This document shows positions 35,651 through 42,620 of a DNA stretch of 64,000 bases, one piece after another. Made by a program: the position numbers and the translations under genes. The DNA is from Sphaerotilus montanus (GTDB lineage Bacteria > Pseudomonadota > Gammaproteobacteria > Burkholderiales > Burkholderiaceae_C). Numbering within the stretch: the first letter of the stretch is position 1; every line of letters starts with the position of its first letter. The stretch is taken from NCBI RefSeq assembly GCF_013410775.1, contig NZ_JACCFH010000001.1:1240001-1304000 (forward strand), given 5' to 3'. Under the pieces are notes generated by a model. The model was given only the letters and a program-made list of their open reading frames with translations. It was not told the origin of the DNA and made no database searches.

Positions 35651-36877
35651 TCAATACTCAGTTCTCGACAACTTGATGGAAAATTCTCCATTGCTCTTTG
35701 CTGCTACCCATTGAACCAGTTCTTCCACTGAGACATCTACATCTGTAGCGACACAATCATGGATTTTCAAACAACGACCACCAGCTTGATGGACGCATTC
35801 AACGAGCATTTCACGAACTACCTTTTCCAACAATTCGCAAGTCCAATACAACTTTGTAAAGCCCGCAGCGTCAGCGAAGGGCGATGTCTGTTTGAAGTTT
35901 GAAGGAACCGCGCATTGTGGCAAATACAACTTCAATGAGACGATGTTTTTCATGAAACCAACAATGAAGGGCATCGACCGCAGTTCCTCCCATTTGGCGA
36001 GGTCATAGTCCAGAGCCTCGAAGATGGTGTATTTCGACAAGACATCAACATTCCGGGTTGCATTCAACTTCGCACCAAACAACAACGACGACAAGATTAC
36101 TTTCACCTGACCGACAGAGACATCAAGTTTTTCCGCAATAGCGAGACGAAGTTCGTCGGGCTGACTAACCAAGTATTCCAGATACATCAGTTGAACATTC
36201 GGGCGGATAACTTTCATCGCTTGTAGTGCCAAAGTCGGAAAGCAACTTTTGATGTCAAACTGAAACTTGTATCCGTGCTTGGCGAGCAACTTGTTTCTAA
36301 CAAACTTCGATTCAGAGACAATCTCGTGAAACTCTCTTGAAGACATCTTCTGTTTCGGCTTCGAATAAGCAAATTCACCTGATTGAAGTTCCGACGAATA
36401 CTTGCTTTCAAAGTATTCGATGCGTGCTTTCAAGTAGTATTCAAGGCATTCTTCCGCAGACCAATTCAACTTGCGAATGAACGGATTGAACTCGGACAAC
36501 TCCAACTTGTAGCGATTGTTCTTCTTACCTTTGACATACTTGCCAACACGAAGCAGCAAACAATCTTGAAGTTCTCTGGTTGATTTACCCTCACCGAATA
36601 CCAACTCACTGCGAAGTTCCTTTGAACTAATTTCACGCACAACTTTCGAACTTGCACCTTTGAATTTCCCGAACAGGTATCCCACAACACACTTGATGCG
36701 ATGCTCAATTCTCGGGTCAGACAACTGGTGCGAATTCAACCAAGCAACAGAACGAATTCCTTCATTTCTAAAAATGTCTGTATTGTTGGGTCTTTCTTTT
36801 GAACCAACATCAATCCGACAATCATCATTTACAACTTCTTCAATTTCACTTACAATAGCGCATTCACTTAAATACAT
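35651..36877 (-). CDS. Minimal family A polymerase-like protein
   Basis: A 408-residue protein that I cannot name as a known gene. Three motifs of the Pol I / T7 RNA polymerase superfamily can be read in order. Motif A is FDIKSCFPT with Asp208. Motif B is VKVILSSLLFGAK with Lys259 and Phe-Gly at +8/+9, the same spacing as Lys758 to Tyr766-Gly in E. coli Pol I. Motif C is KIHDCV with His373-Asp374. The A-B and B-C distances (51 and 115 residues) are close to Pol I (53 and 124). The arginine four residues before the motif B lysine in Pol I is absent (Val255). The first 200 residues are unrecognised and there is no exonuclease domain. An AGGAG lies 6 bases before the ATG at 36877. Being a DNA or RNA polymerase is inferred, not shown. 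Confidence 0.6.
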   Translation of the reverse strand: MYLSECAIVSEIEEVVNDDCRIDVGSKERPNNTDIFRNEGIRSVAWLNSHQLSDPRIEHRIKCVVGYLFGKFKGASSKVVREISSKELRSELVFGEGKSTRELQDCLLLRVGKYVKGKKNNRYKLELSEFNPFIRKLNWSAEECLEYYLKARIEYFESKYSSELQSGEFAYSKPKQKMSSREFHEIVSESKFVRNKLLAKHGYKFQFDIKSCFPTLALQAMKVIRPNVQLMYLEYLVSQPDELRLAIAEKLDVSVGQVKVILSSLLFGAKLNATRNVDVLSKYTIFEALDYDLAKWEELRSMPFIVGFMKNIVSLKLYLPQCAVPSNFKQTSPFADAAGFTKLYWTCELLEKVVREMLVECVHQAGGRCLKIHDCVATDVDVSVEELVQWVAAKSNGEFSIKLSRTEY

Positions 36878-36929
36878 CACGAACTCCTAAAAGTTTCAGG
36901 TCAGCGAACAACCTGGAACAGACTAATAG

Positions 36930-36972
36930 AAGCCTTTGCGAACGATTACATTCAAATCGTTCGCAAAGGCTT
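36930..36972 (+). terminator. Strong hairpin between the two small-operon genes
   Basis: A 16-17-bp perfect stem (AGCCTTTGCGAACGAT and its complement) with a 9-base loop, followed on the plus strand by TTTTTGCTTTTT. It would terminate plus-strand transcription coming from the left. On the minus strand it lies between the 65-residue gene and the polymerase-like gene, where the following bases are only moderately T-rich. There it could weaken or protect the mRNA between the two genes. Confidence 0.7.
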
Positions 36973-36980
36973 TTTGCTTT

Positions 36981-37178
36981 TTACTTCTTAGACATTGCCA
37001 AGATTTTGGCTTTCTTTTCAAGTCGAGTGCTAATTCCTTTGAGCCACAACTTGTCAGACTTCGATAGCAGCAATTCATAGGCAACATCATCAACCAATTC
37101 CTTCATCTCGCGAACTTTCAGGCGCAGACTTAGGATGAACGCATCTTCAACAACAACATTCTTTTGAACACTACTCAT
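36981..37178 (-). CDS. Small basic protein of the element, unknown function
   Basis: A 65-residue protein that starts MSSVQKNVVVEDAF, is mainly helical in appearance, and ends with a lysine-rich tail (RLEKKAKILAMSKK). The ATG at 37178 has GAGG 8 bases upstream, and a good promoter match lies 38 bases further up. The polymerase-like gene starts about 100 bases downstream on the same strand, so the two probably form one operon. A DNA-binding accessory, regulator or recombination directionality factor are possible roles; none is supported by sequence family. Confidence 0.6.
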   Translation of the reverse strand: MSSVQKNVVVEDAFILSLRLKVREMKELVDDVAYELLLSKSDKLWLKGISTRLEKKAKILAMSKK

Positions 37179-37215
37179 ACCAGACCTCTTTCGATAAAAA
37201 TACAACTTCACTGGT

Positions 37216-37244
37216 ATTTAAGCACTTTGTATCAAAACTATCAA
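37216..37244 (-). promoter_or_regulatory. Putative sigma-70 promoter for the small operon
   Basis: On the minus strand TTGATA (5 of 6 to the -35 consensus) and TTAAAT (4 of 6 to the -10) are separated by 17 bases. A start about 7 bases on would give a leader of some 30 bases before the 65-residue gene. Confidence 0.5.
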
Positions 37245-37314
37245 GGTATGAACCGATTTCAATTAAACCGCCATACTCGGATGAATTCAAATTCAGGAAT
37301 TACCAACTCGCTAC

Positions 37315-37472
37315 ATCAGTGGCGGCGCTACGGGCTATAAAAGTATCCATTTTCAACTTCGCTCATTCATTCAGCGCGGCCATACAAGTCCGCTACTTTA
37401 AGCAAAAATCCTTATGAATCAACAACTTACGCGAACTTCTTTCAACTTCGCTCTATCAGTCGCGGCGCTACG
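37315..37472 (+). repeat. Paired direct repeats in the structured region
   Basis: ATCAGTGGCGGCGCTACG (37315-37332) recurs as ATCAGTCGCGGCGCTACG (37455-37472), 17 of 18 identical. TTTCAACTTCGCTC occurs at 37351-37364 and 37440-37453, identical. The order differs between the copies, so this is not one simple duplication. The GC-rich core in AT-rich surroundings stands out. Confidence 0.8.
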
Positions 37473-37587
37473 CACCAACTAATTCAAACTTCGCAGCAAT
37501 AGAACTTCATTCCGGCTAATCAACTCGCCTCGCATCTTTCCGGGAACTTTCCGTTGATACATTTTTCAATCGTTGTGAATAGTTCGG

Positions 37588-37600
37588 ACAATGGTTTTAC
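37588..37600 (+). repeat. Internal 13-bp copy of the left element junction
   Basis: ACAATGGTTTTAC is identical to bases 33768-33780, which span the zwf-element boundary and include the AA core. It is followed directly by ACTAAACTTTTAG (37599-37611), which recurs at 38050-38062 near the recombinase stop. The site therefore looks like a junction of two sequences found at the element's functional ends. Confidence 0.7.
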
Positions 37601-37632
37601 TAAACTTTTAGTAGAAGTTTCAAGAGCCATGA

Positions 37633-37656
37633 ATGCTCCCGACTTTTCGGGAGCAT
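37633..37656 (+). repeat. Perfect hairpin ATGCTCCCGA
   Basis: A 10-bp stem (ATGCTCCCGA and complement) closed by the loop CTTT. No T-tract follows on either strand, so a structural RNA or protein-binding role is likelier than termination. Confidence 0.7.
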
Positions 37657-37756
37657 GGTCAGCACTACCGGGAACACGATTTACCACTTTCGGATCTGGC
37701 GAACTCACCCACTGCTGATAATTTCATTTCCGCCAATCAGTAGTGATAACGCACAA

Positions 37757-37793
37757 CTTCAGTAGCGATATGTCAAAGTTATCGCTACTGAAG
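37757..37793 (+). repeat. Perfect 13-bp inverted repeat
   Basis: CTTCAGTAGCGAT and its complement are separated by 11 bases. One arm overlaps the second of two CAGTAGYGATA repeats (37738 and 37759). Together they look like operator or iteron-type sites. Confidence 0.7.
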
Positions 37794-38008
37794 TCATTTA
37801 TCACCACCAATCGACCAACAGCAGCACATCCAGCGCCAGCAGCACACCCCCCATTCAGGGGTATGCCAAAATACCCGGTTCGGGACCGTTCCAGCCAACA
37901 GATTTTTAATTCTGACGGGTGGCGGTAGGTGGCGGGGGGTCTTCAAAACCAGCACTTCAAGTTTGAATAGATGTCCAACAAACAAACTTCCAAATTTTAT
38001 TTTTGAAC

Positions 38009-38047
38009 AAAAAAATGGGGGGTCTGCCCAGATTTGGGGACACCCCC
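38009..38047 (-). terminator. Terminator downstream of the recombinase gene
   Basis: On the minus strand a GGGGGTGTCCCC arm pairs with GGGCAGACCCCCC and is followed by A and seven T residues. It lies 23 bases past the recombinase stop, a typical factor-independent terminator. Confidence 0.75.
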
Positions 38048-38069
38048 TCACTAAACTTTTAGAACTCGA

Positions 38070-39641
38070 TTACTTCATCAACTTATGAACAACAATCCGA
38101 CAAGGCGAACTTGGAATCTTAATCAACTCACTCCAGCCATCCGCAACAACTTCAACACATCGCAAATCTTCTTCCTGATTACGAACAACAAGTTCTTTAA
38201 CCACAAGTTTCAGGTATTGAGCCAATCTCATGCGGATGGACAACAAATCTTCATCTTTGCCTTTATTCAACATTTCGACGAACTTCCAATAGCCTGACGA
38301 AGCATTCACCCAGTGATTAGGTTTTTCAATCATTGATGAGGCATTTACAAGTTCTGCTTCCAACTGGGCAACTTCAAGTTCTATCTGCGACAACCTAGAA
38401 CCGACAACTTTGGGGACAACTTTTCCGCTTGTAAAGTAGGCCATCAAACTGGTTTCCTCGACCTGAAGTTTGCCAATCCGAAACTTTAACAACTTGATTT
38501 CATCCGCTGGTTCTTTGGTTTCTGTTCCAACTACAATTTTATTCAAGTCAAACTTGCTGAACAGGAAGTCCAGAACTCCATCTTCAAAGTCTGAATACCG
38601 AACTTTGGGCAATTTACAAGTCGAACTTTTAGTCAGCCTACAACCAAGCCGATTGTATTTCGGGTCCAAGTCAGTGAAGATTCTAAACTGCGAACCGCAA
38701 TCACCGCAGCGAAGCAGCCCAGAGAACAAGTTGAAGCACTTCACGGACTTTGGTTTGCGACCACCACCAGAACCCGCCTTCCCGCTCTTGGAATCGAGAA
38801 TAACGAGAACTTGCTCGAAAACCGCATAGTCAATCACAACTGGATAGTAGTCCGCCAGAACTCCACCAATCCGGTCATAGTGCTCCAGTATTCCGCAGAC
38901 ATTCGGTGATTTGATTAAATGCGACACCATCCAGTCAGTCCAAGGTCTTCCATTGAACCGCAACAGACCTTCACTATTCAAGATTTTGGCAATCCGCGTT
39001 GAACCATACCCATCAAGGTATAAGTCGAAGACCCGTCGAACAATCATCACCTGTTCCGCAACTTCAATGAACGAACCATCTTTGGCAACTTCTAACCAGA
39101 ATGGTGTTCGACTACCAACATGGAAAGTTTCACCAGCAGCAATCTTCAACTTTGCTTCGGCTCTTTTCGCAGCATAGGCCGCCAAAATCCGTTCTTGCGT
39201 CCGTTGCGATGCGGTGAATGAAATTCTTATTTCTTGTGAGATTTGCTCAATTGACGATAGACCACTATTGATTGTCTCCGCAGACCACAGTTTCAACAAG
39301 TTCGCGACATAGATGGAACCACCAGCATTGATGATTTCTAAAAACAGCGAGACACCTTCAACCACTGGAAGTCGCGTCAGTCGGTCAAGGTATTCGACCA
39401 CCAGCACAGATCCCCGAGGAACAGCGCCAGCATGAAGCGCATCAATCCACTTTCGCAGTGCTGAACCATCGGCCACATTTGCGCCCGTATAGGCACTCAA
39501 ACCCGCATCAAGCAGGGCATCCCCTTCCGTCCAGTTGTGGAGCAAACAAGCCTGCTCAAAAGCCCTCTCTTGTCGTCGCTCACTGTCGCCAGCAGCCTGT
39601 TTTTTAGTGCTGAAGCGGATGTAGGAATACGCGGTTGTCAT
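38070..39641 (-). CDS. Large serine recombinase
   Basis: A 523-residue site-specific recombinase. The N-terminal catalytic domain has YSYIRFSTKKQ with nucleophile Ser11 and YLDRLTRLP with Arg87 and Arg90. A recombinase domain follows (PFWLEVAKDGSF to about residue 280, including GYGSTRIAKILNSEGL). A zinc ribbon (LRCGDCGSQFRI with later Cys residues) and a C-terminal coiled-coil/leucine-rich region come after. This is the layout of phage and transposon integrases that join attP and attB through a 2-base overlap. The ATG at 39641 has AAGGTGA upstream; a TTG at 39647 is the alternative. It should insert and excise the surrounding element. Confidence 0.93.
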   Translation of the reverse strand: MTTAYSYIRFSTKKQAAGDSERRQERAFEQACLLHNWTEGDALLDAGLSAYTGANVADGSALRKWIDALHAGAVPRGSVLVVEYLDRLTRLPVVEGVSLFLEIINAGGSIYVANLLKLWSAETINSGLSSIEQISQEIRISFTASQRTQERILAAYAAKRAEAKLKIAAGETFHVGSRTPFWLEVAKDGSFIEVAEQVMIVRRVFDLYLDGYGSTRIAKILNSEGLLRFNGRPWTDWMVSHLIKSPNVCGILEHYDRIGGVLADYYPVVIDYAVFEQVLVILDSKSGKAGSGGGRKPKSVKCFNLFSGLLRCGDCGSQFRIFTDLDPKYNRLGCRLTKSSTCKLPKVRYSDFEDGVLDFLFSKFDLNKIVVGTETKEPADEIKLLKFRIGKLQVEETSLMAYFTSGKVVPKVVGSRLSQIELEVAQLEAELVNASSMIEKPNHWVNASSGYWKFVEMLNKGKDEDLLSIRMRLAQYLKLVVKELVVRNQEEDLRCVEVVADGWSELIKIPSSPCRIVVHKLMK

Positions 39642-39703
39642 CGTCAATCACCTTCTGCCAGGAACAAGTAAATCGACCAAATTTCAGTCGAATGAAGTTC
39701 CAT

Positions 39704-39724
39704 ACCAACCACCGAGAAACCTAA
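39704..39724 (-). repeat. Right attachment arm (attR) of the element
   Basis: Ends ACCGAGAAACCT followed by the core AA. Its reverse complement has GGTTT and GTTGG at the same distances from the core as the left arm. In a circular form the two arms would meet around a single AA as an imperfect palindrome, the expected attP. Confidence 0.75.
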
Positions 39725-40379
39725 GGTCTTCCGCAGCATGCTGCCGATCCAGCCGGCCGACGTGGTGCGCGGGCAGTACAGCGGCTACCGCAACGAGGAA
39801 GGCGTCGACCCCGACTCGGACACCGAGACCTTCATCGCGCTGAAATGCCACATCGACAACTGGCGCTGGGCGGGCGTGCCCTTCTACCTGCGCACCGGCA
39901 AGCGGCTGGCGGAGGGGCAGCGCATCATCTCGATCGCCTTCCGCGAGCCGCCGAAGAGCATGTTCCCGCCGGGCTCGGGCGTGGGCTCGCAGGGGCCGGA
40001 CCACCTGACCTTCGACCTCGCCGATGCGTCGAAGATGTCGCTGTCCTTCTACGGCAAGCGGCCCGGGCCGGGGATGCGGCTGGACAAGCTGAGCCTGCAG
40101 TTCGCGATGACCGACACGGGGCTGGCGGGCGAGGTGCTGGAGGCCTACGAGCGGCTGATCCTGGACGCGATGCGCGGCGACCGCACGCTGTTCACCACCG
40201 CCGAGGGCATCGAGCGGCTGTGGGAGGTGTCGCAGCCGCTGCTGGAGGCGCCGCCGCCGGTGCGCCTGTACGAGCAGGGTTCGTGGGGACCGAAGCCGGT
40301 GCACCAGCTCATCGCGCCGCATGCGTGGCGGCTGCCGTTCGAGCGGGCGTGGCGCAAGCAGAACGTGCAGGGCGGCTGA
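39723..40379 (+). pseudogene. zwf: zwf 3' part, glucose-6-phosphate dehydrogenase
   Basis: Continues exactly where the 5' part stops: KVFRSMLPIQPADVVRGQYSGYR, then RTGKRLAEGQRIISI and YGKRPGPGMRLDKLSLQF, to the normal C-terminus AWRKQNVQGG. It lacks its own start signal; an internal ATG at 39738 has no good site. The encoded part is the C-terminal beta-sheet and dimer domain and cannot work alone. There is no decay inside it, which points to recent insertion or occasional precise excision. Confidence 0.93.
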
Positions 40380-40418
40380 CGACCGTTCGTTCCGCGCCAA
40401 GCCGGATCGGTCACGGGC

Positions 40419-40934
40419 TCAACGCACCGCGTGGCCCTGCTGCCCCAGCGTGTCGACAAGACCGCGCCGCACGGCACCGACATCCGCCGGCCGCTGTGCC
40501 CGGTGGCGTGCCACCTCGTCCGCCCGGTACGGCACCCAGCCCGGCGGCGCGGTGTCGGCAGAGAACTGCGGCACCATCCAGTTCGTCAGGTCGGCGATCT
40601 GCGCGTCGCTCAGGCCGGCGTTGTTGACCCCGGGCACCTGCACCAGGAAGGCGCGCCCCTCCGGCAGCCGCAGGAAGTGCCCGAGCGCGCCGCGCATGCT
40701 CGGCACGCCCTGCGCAGGATGCCCGCTGCCGTCCATCAAATGACAGCCTGCGCAATGCACCACGTACAGGCTGCGCACGCTGCTGGCGGGGGCCGTCGCC
40801 GGCCCGTCGAAGCGGATCGCGCTGGCCATCGCCAGCGGACGGGGTGACACGCTGCGCTCGGCCATGACACCGACCGATGCAGTCAGCCACAGCAGCCCCA
40901 TCCACCCCTGTTTCCCGACAAGCCTCCAGCGCAT
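40419..40934 (-). CDS. Monohaem cytochrome c, periplasmic
   Basis: A 171-residue c-type cytochrome with an N-terminal signal or anchor helix (about residues 8-25), haem motif CAGCH (Cys61, Cys64, His65) and a probable Met120 ligand (NWMVPQFS). The start at 40934 has AAGGAGG 8 bases upstream. It is the last gene of the aau group, 20 bases after another cytochrome. It probably takes electrons from the amine dehydrogenase or helps mature its cofactor. Confidence 0.85.
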   Translation of the reverse strand: MRWRLVGKQGWMGLLWLTASVGVMAERSVSPRPLAMASAIRFDGPATAPASSVRSLYVVHCAGCHLMDGSGHPAQGVPSMRGALGHFLRLPEGRAFLVQVPGVNNAGLSDAQIADLTNWMVPQFSADTAPPGWVPYRADEVARHRAQRPADVGAVRRGLVDTLGQQGHAVR

Positions 40935-40954
40935 CACGCGGCCCTCCTTCGTGC

Positions 40955-41434
40955 TCACTCGCCCAGGATCTGCTGGCGCCGCAGCCGGGTGCGCGCCGGA
41001 TCACCCGGCCCCTGCCGCAACGAGGCGACCTCGGCCGCGGTGTAGGCCACCCGGTCGGGAACACCCTGGAGCGTCGCCAGGTGGGTGGCCACCAGCGCCA
41101 GCGCCTCGTCGTCCAGAGGTGCGGCAAACGCCGGCATGCTGCCCACGAAGACCTGTCCACCCACCTGGATCCGCCCGGACAGGCCCTTGAGCAGCACGGT
41201 GGGCAGGTAGTCGCGCTGCCCGCCCAGCGCCGCCCAGTGCGCGCCCTTGAGCGCCGGGGCGAGGCCGACGGTGCCGCTGCCATCGGCCTGGTGGCAGGCG
41301 GCGCAGTGCTGCGCGAACAGCGCCGCGCCGTCGCGGGCCGGCTCGGCGAGCGCGCCGGTGCTGCCCAGCGCGCCCATCAACAGCAGCGACCACCCAAGCC
41401 GGTGCGTCGTCATGCAACCCATGGTGCGTTTCAT
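40955..41434 (-). CDS. Monohaem cytochrome c, periplasmic
   Basis: A 159-residue class I cytochrome with a signal peptide (residues 12-30, ending ALAEP), haem motif CAACH (Cys44, Cys47, His48) and axial Met100 (VGSMPAF). The ATG at 41434 overlaps the stop of aauA (ATGA), so the two are translationally coupled. Later in-frame ATGs at 41422 and 41413 are possible. The close coupling suggests it is the direct electron acceptor or a maturation partner of the dehydrogenase. Confidence 0.85.
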   Translation of the reverse strand: MKRTMGCMTTHRLGWSLLLMGALGSTGALAEPARDGAALFAQHCAACHQADGSGTVGLAPALKGAHWAALGGQRDYLPTVLLKGLSGRIQVGGQVFVGSMPAFAAPLDDEALALVATHLATLQGVPDRVAYTAAEVASLRQGPGDPARTRLRRQQILGE

Positions 41435-41976
41435 GCCAGCCCGACGATGACCGAGGTGGTGCAGTGGAACATCGGGCTGGTGTTGGCCATGCACCAGTTG
41501 ATGTCGTTGTGGACCCCCAGCCGGTAGCCCGGGCGCTCGCGCTCGTTGTTGTTGCACAGGCACTGGCCGCACGAACTCTTGCCGCAGCAGTCGTTGTAGG
41601 ACACGAGGTAGTGCCGGTTGTCGTTCGGGTTCAGGCAGGTGCCGACCCACGACACCTTGGACGCCTCGGTGCCGGGCGGGCACTGCGTCAGCGAGCCGCC
41701 GCAGCAGGTGCAGAGGTAGCCGTCGAACGCGCAGTAGCGCCAGTACTCGCACTTGGCGGGGTCGTTGGGGTCGGGTTTCGGCGCGGCGCCACCTGCACCG
41801 GCAGCGTGGGCAGTGCCGAACTGGCCGCTGCGGTCGAAGGGCAGCATCGGCAGCACGGCGCTGCCCACCATCGCCGCGCCCAGCTTGCCGATCAGGCTGC
41901 GGCGGCCGTGGCTCTGCGCGGTGCGGCGCAGACGGCGCTGCGCGAAGCGGTCGATCCAGTCGTGGAAGGAAGCCAT
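41431..41976 (-). CDS. aauA: TTQ amine dehydrogenase small subunit, aromatic-amine type
   Basis: The 181-residue catalytic small subunit carries tryptophan tryptophylquinone, made from two of its own tryptophans. The candidates are Trp110 (KVSWVGTC) and Trp161 (DINWCMAN). The many cysteines (CEYWRYC, CTCCGG, CCGKSSCGQCLC) form the dense disulfide network of this family. The run ERERPGYRLGVHNDINWCMA and the end FHCTTSVIVGLA resemble recalled aromatic amine dehydrogenase more than methylamine dehydrogenase. A long leader with twin arginine (GRRSLIGKLGAA) predicts Tat export. The substrate assignment (phenylethylamine, tyramine or tryptamine) is inferred. Confidence 0.85.
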   Translation of the reverse strand: MASFHDWIDRFAQRRLRRTAQSHGRRSLIGKLGAAMVGSAVLPMLPFDRSGQFGTAHAAGAGGAAPKPDPNDPAKCEYWRYCAFDGYLCTCCGGSLTQCPPGTEASKVSWVGTCLNPNDNRHYLVSYNDCCGKSSCGQCLCNNNERERPGYRLGVHNDINWCMANTSPMFHCTTSVIVGLA

Positions 41977-42002
41977 GTGGAAAGTCCTTTCAGTCCGGCG
42001 GT

Positions 42003-42620
42003 TCAGGCCGCAGAAGACGAGGAGGCGGCGAGTTCGCGGTCACCGCCGAGGTAGTGCTGGATCGAGTGCTGGCCCATGTCGTGGGCGTTGAGCAGGCTGT
42101 CGAGCTGCTCGCGCGAGTTCACCAGGCCCTTGGCAACGACGGTGCCGCGCCGGTCGAGCATGACGCCATACGGCAGGCGCGAGACGCGGTAGGTCATGCC
42201 CAGCTCCTGCGACAGCACGTAGGGGAAGTCCTCCAGCTGGTGCTCGCGGACGAACTTCAGGTGGGTGGCCGCCTCGCCGTCGCTGGCCAGCACGATGCGC
42301 ACGGTGCGCGACTCGGCCCGCTGCAACGCCTTGAGGATGGGCAGCAGCTTCTTGCACACCGGACAGGTCGGCGACAGGAAAAACACCAGCGTCGGCAGCG
42401 CGTTCGGCGTGCCGATCTCGACCCGCTCGGACTGGATGCCGCTCAGCTCGAACATCGGCGACAGGCTGCCGATGGCCGGGCCGGAATCGGTCACCAGCGC
42501 GCCCATCGGCGCCACGCGCTCGAACAGCACGCCCACTTGCCGGGACAGCGCCCACAGCATCACGGCCAGCGCCAGCACGGCCAGCCACAGCAGGATCACG
42601 GAAAAGGTCAGTGCGCTCAT
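42003..42620 (-). CDS. aauD: Amine dehydrogenase maturation protein, MauD type
   Basis: A 205-residue thioredoxin-fold protein with an N-terminal membrane anchor (residues 4-26) and a CPVC active site (Cys86, Cys89) in FFLSPTCPVCKKLLPILKAL. It is needed for correct disulfide formation in the cysteine-rich small subunit. Its ATG overlaps the aauE stop by 4 bases. Expected location: periplasmic side of the inner membrane. Confidence 0.9.
   Translation of the reverse strand: MSALTFSVILLWLAVLALAVMLWALSRQVGVLFERVAPMGALVTDSGPAIGSLSPMFELSGIQSERVEIGTPNALPTLVFFLSPTCPVCKKLLPILKALQRAESRTVRIVLASDGEAATHLKFVREHQLEDFPYVLSQELGMTYRVSRLPYGVMLDRRGTVVAKGLVNSREQLDSLLNAHDMGQHSIQHYLGGDRELAASSSSAA

Larger units (their letters stand above)
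37245..38008. other. Non-coding structured region of the element
   Basis: About 760 bases between the small operon and the recombinase terminator without a convincing gene. It contains paired direct repeats (TTTCAACTTCGCTC; ATCAGT-GCGGCGCTACG units), two perfect hairpins, CAGTAGYGATA repeats at 37738 and 37759, a 13-bp copy of the left element junction, and a C-rich/G-rich stretch near 37840-37940. This density of repeats and palindromes resembles replication origins or structured RNAs, but no specific family is recognised. Confidence 0.55.
33770..39724. mobile_element. Serine-recombinase element inserted in zwf
   Basis: An insertion of about 5.95 kb bounded by a 2-bp duplication AA (33770-33771 and 39723-39724) inside a zwf Lys codon. 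Apart from its IS copy and the first stretches it is visibly AT-rich, unlike the host. It carries, all on the minus strand, a large serine recombinase, a 65-residue basic protein and a Pol A-like protein, plus a nested IS5-family copy near the left end. Without the IS and its duplication the element is about 4.7 kb. The 2-bp duplication and symmetrical end arms match the staggered 2-base cut of serine recombinases. No conjugation, phage capsid or resistance gene is present. Confidence 0.88.

Noticed and set aside
35651-36877. Reverse transcriptase or retron
   Set aside because: No YxDD motif; the last acidic motif is IHDCV, as in family A polymerases, so a reverse transcriptase reading does not fit.
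37520-37708. 62-codon minus-strand open frame
   Set aside because: GTG start without a site, and it runs through a perfect hairpin; more likely non-coding.
37245-38008. CRISPR array or integron attC sites
   Set aside because: Only two copies of each repeat, with uneven order and spacing, and no cas or integrase-type partner; attC core sites are not present.
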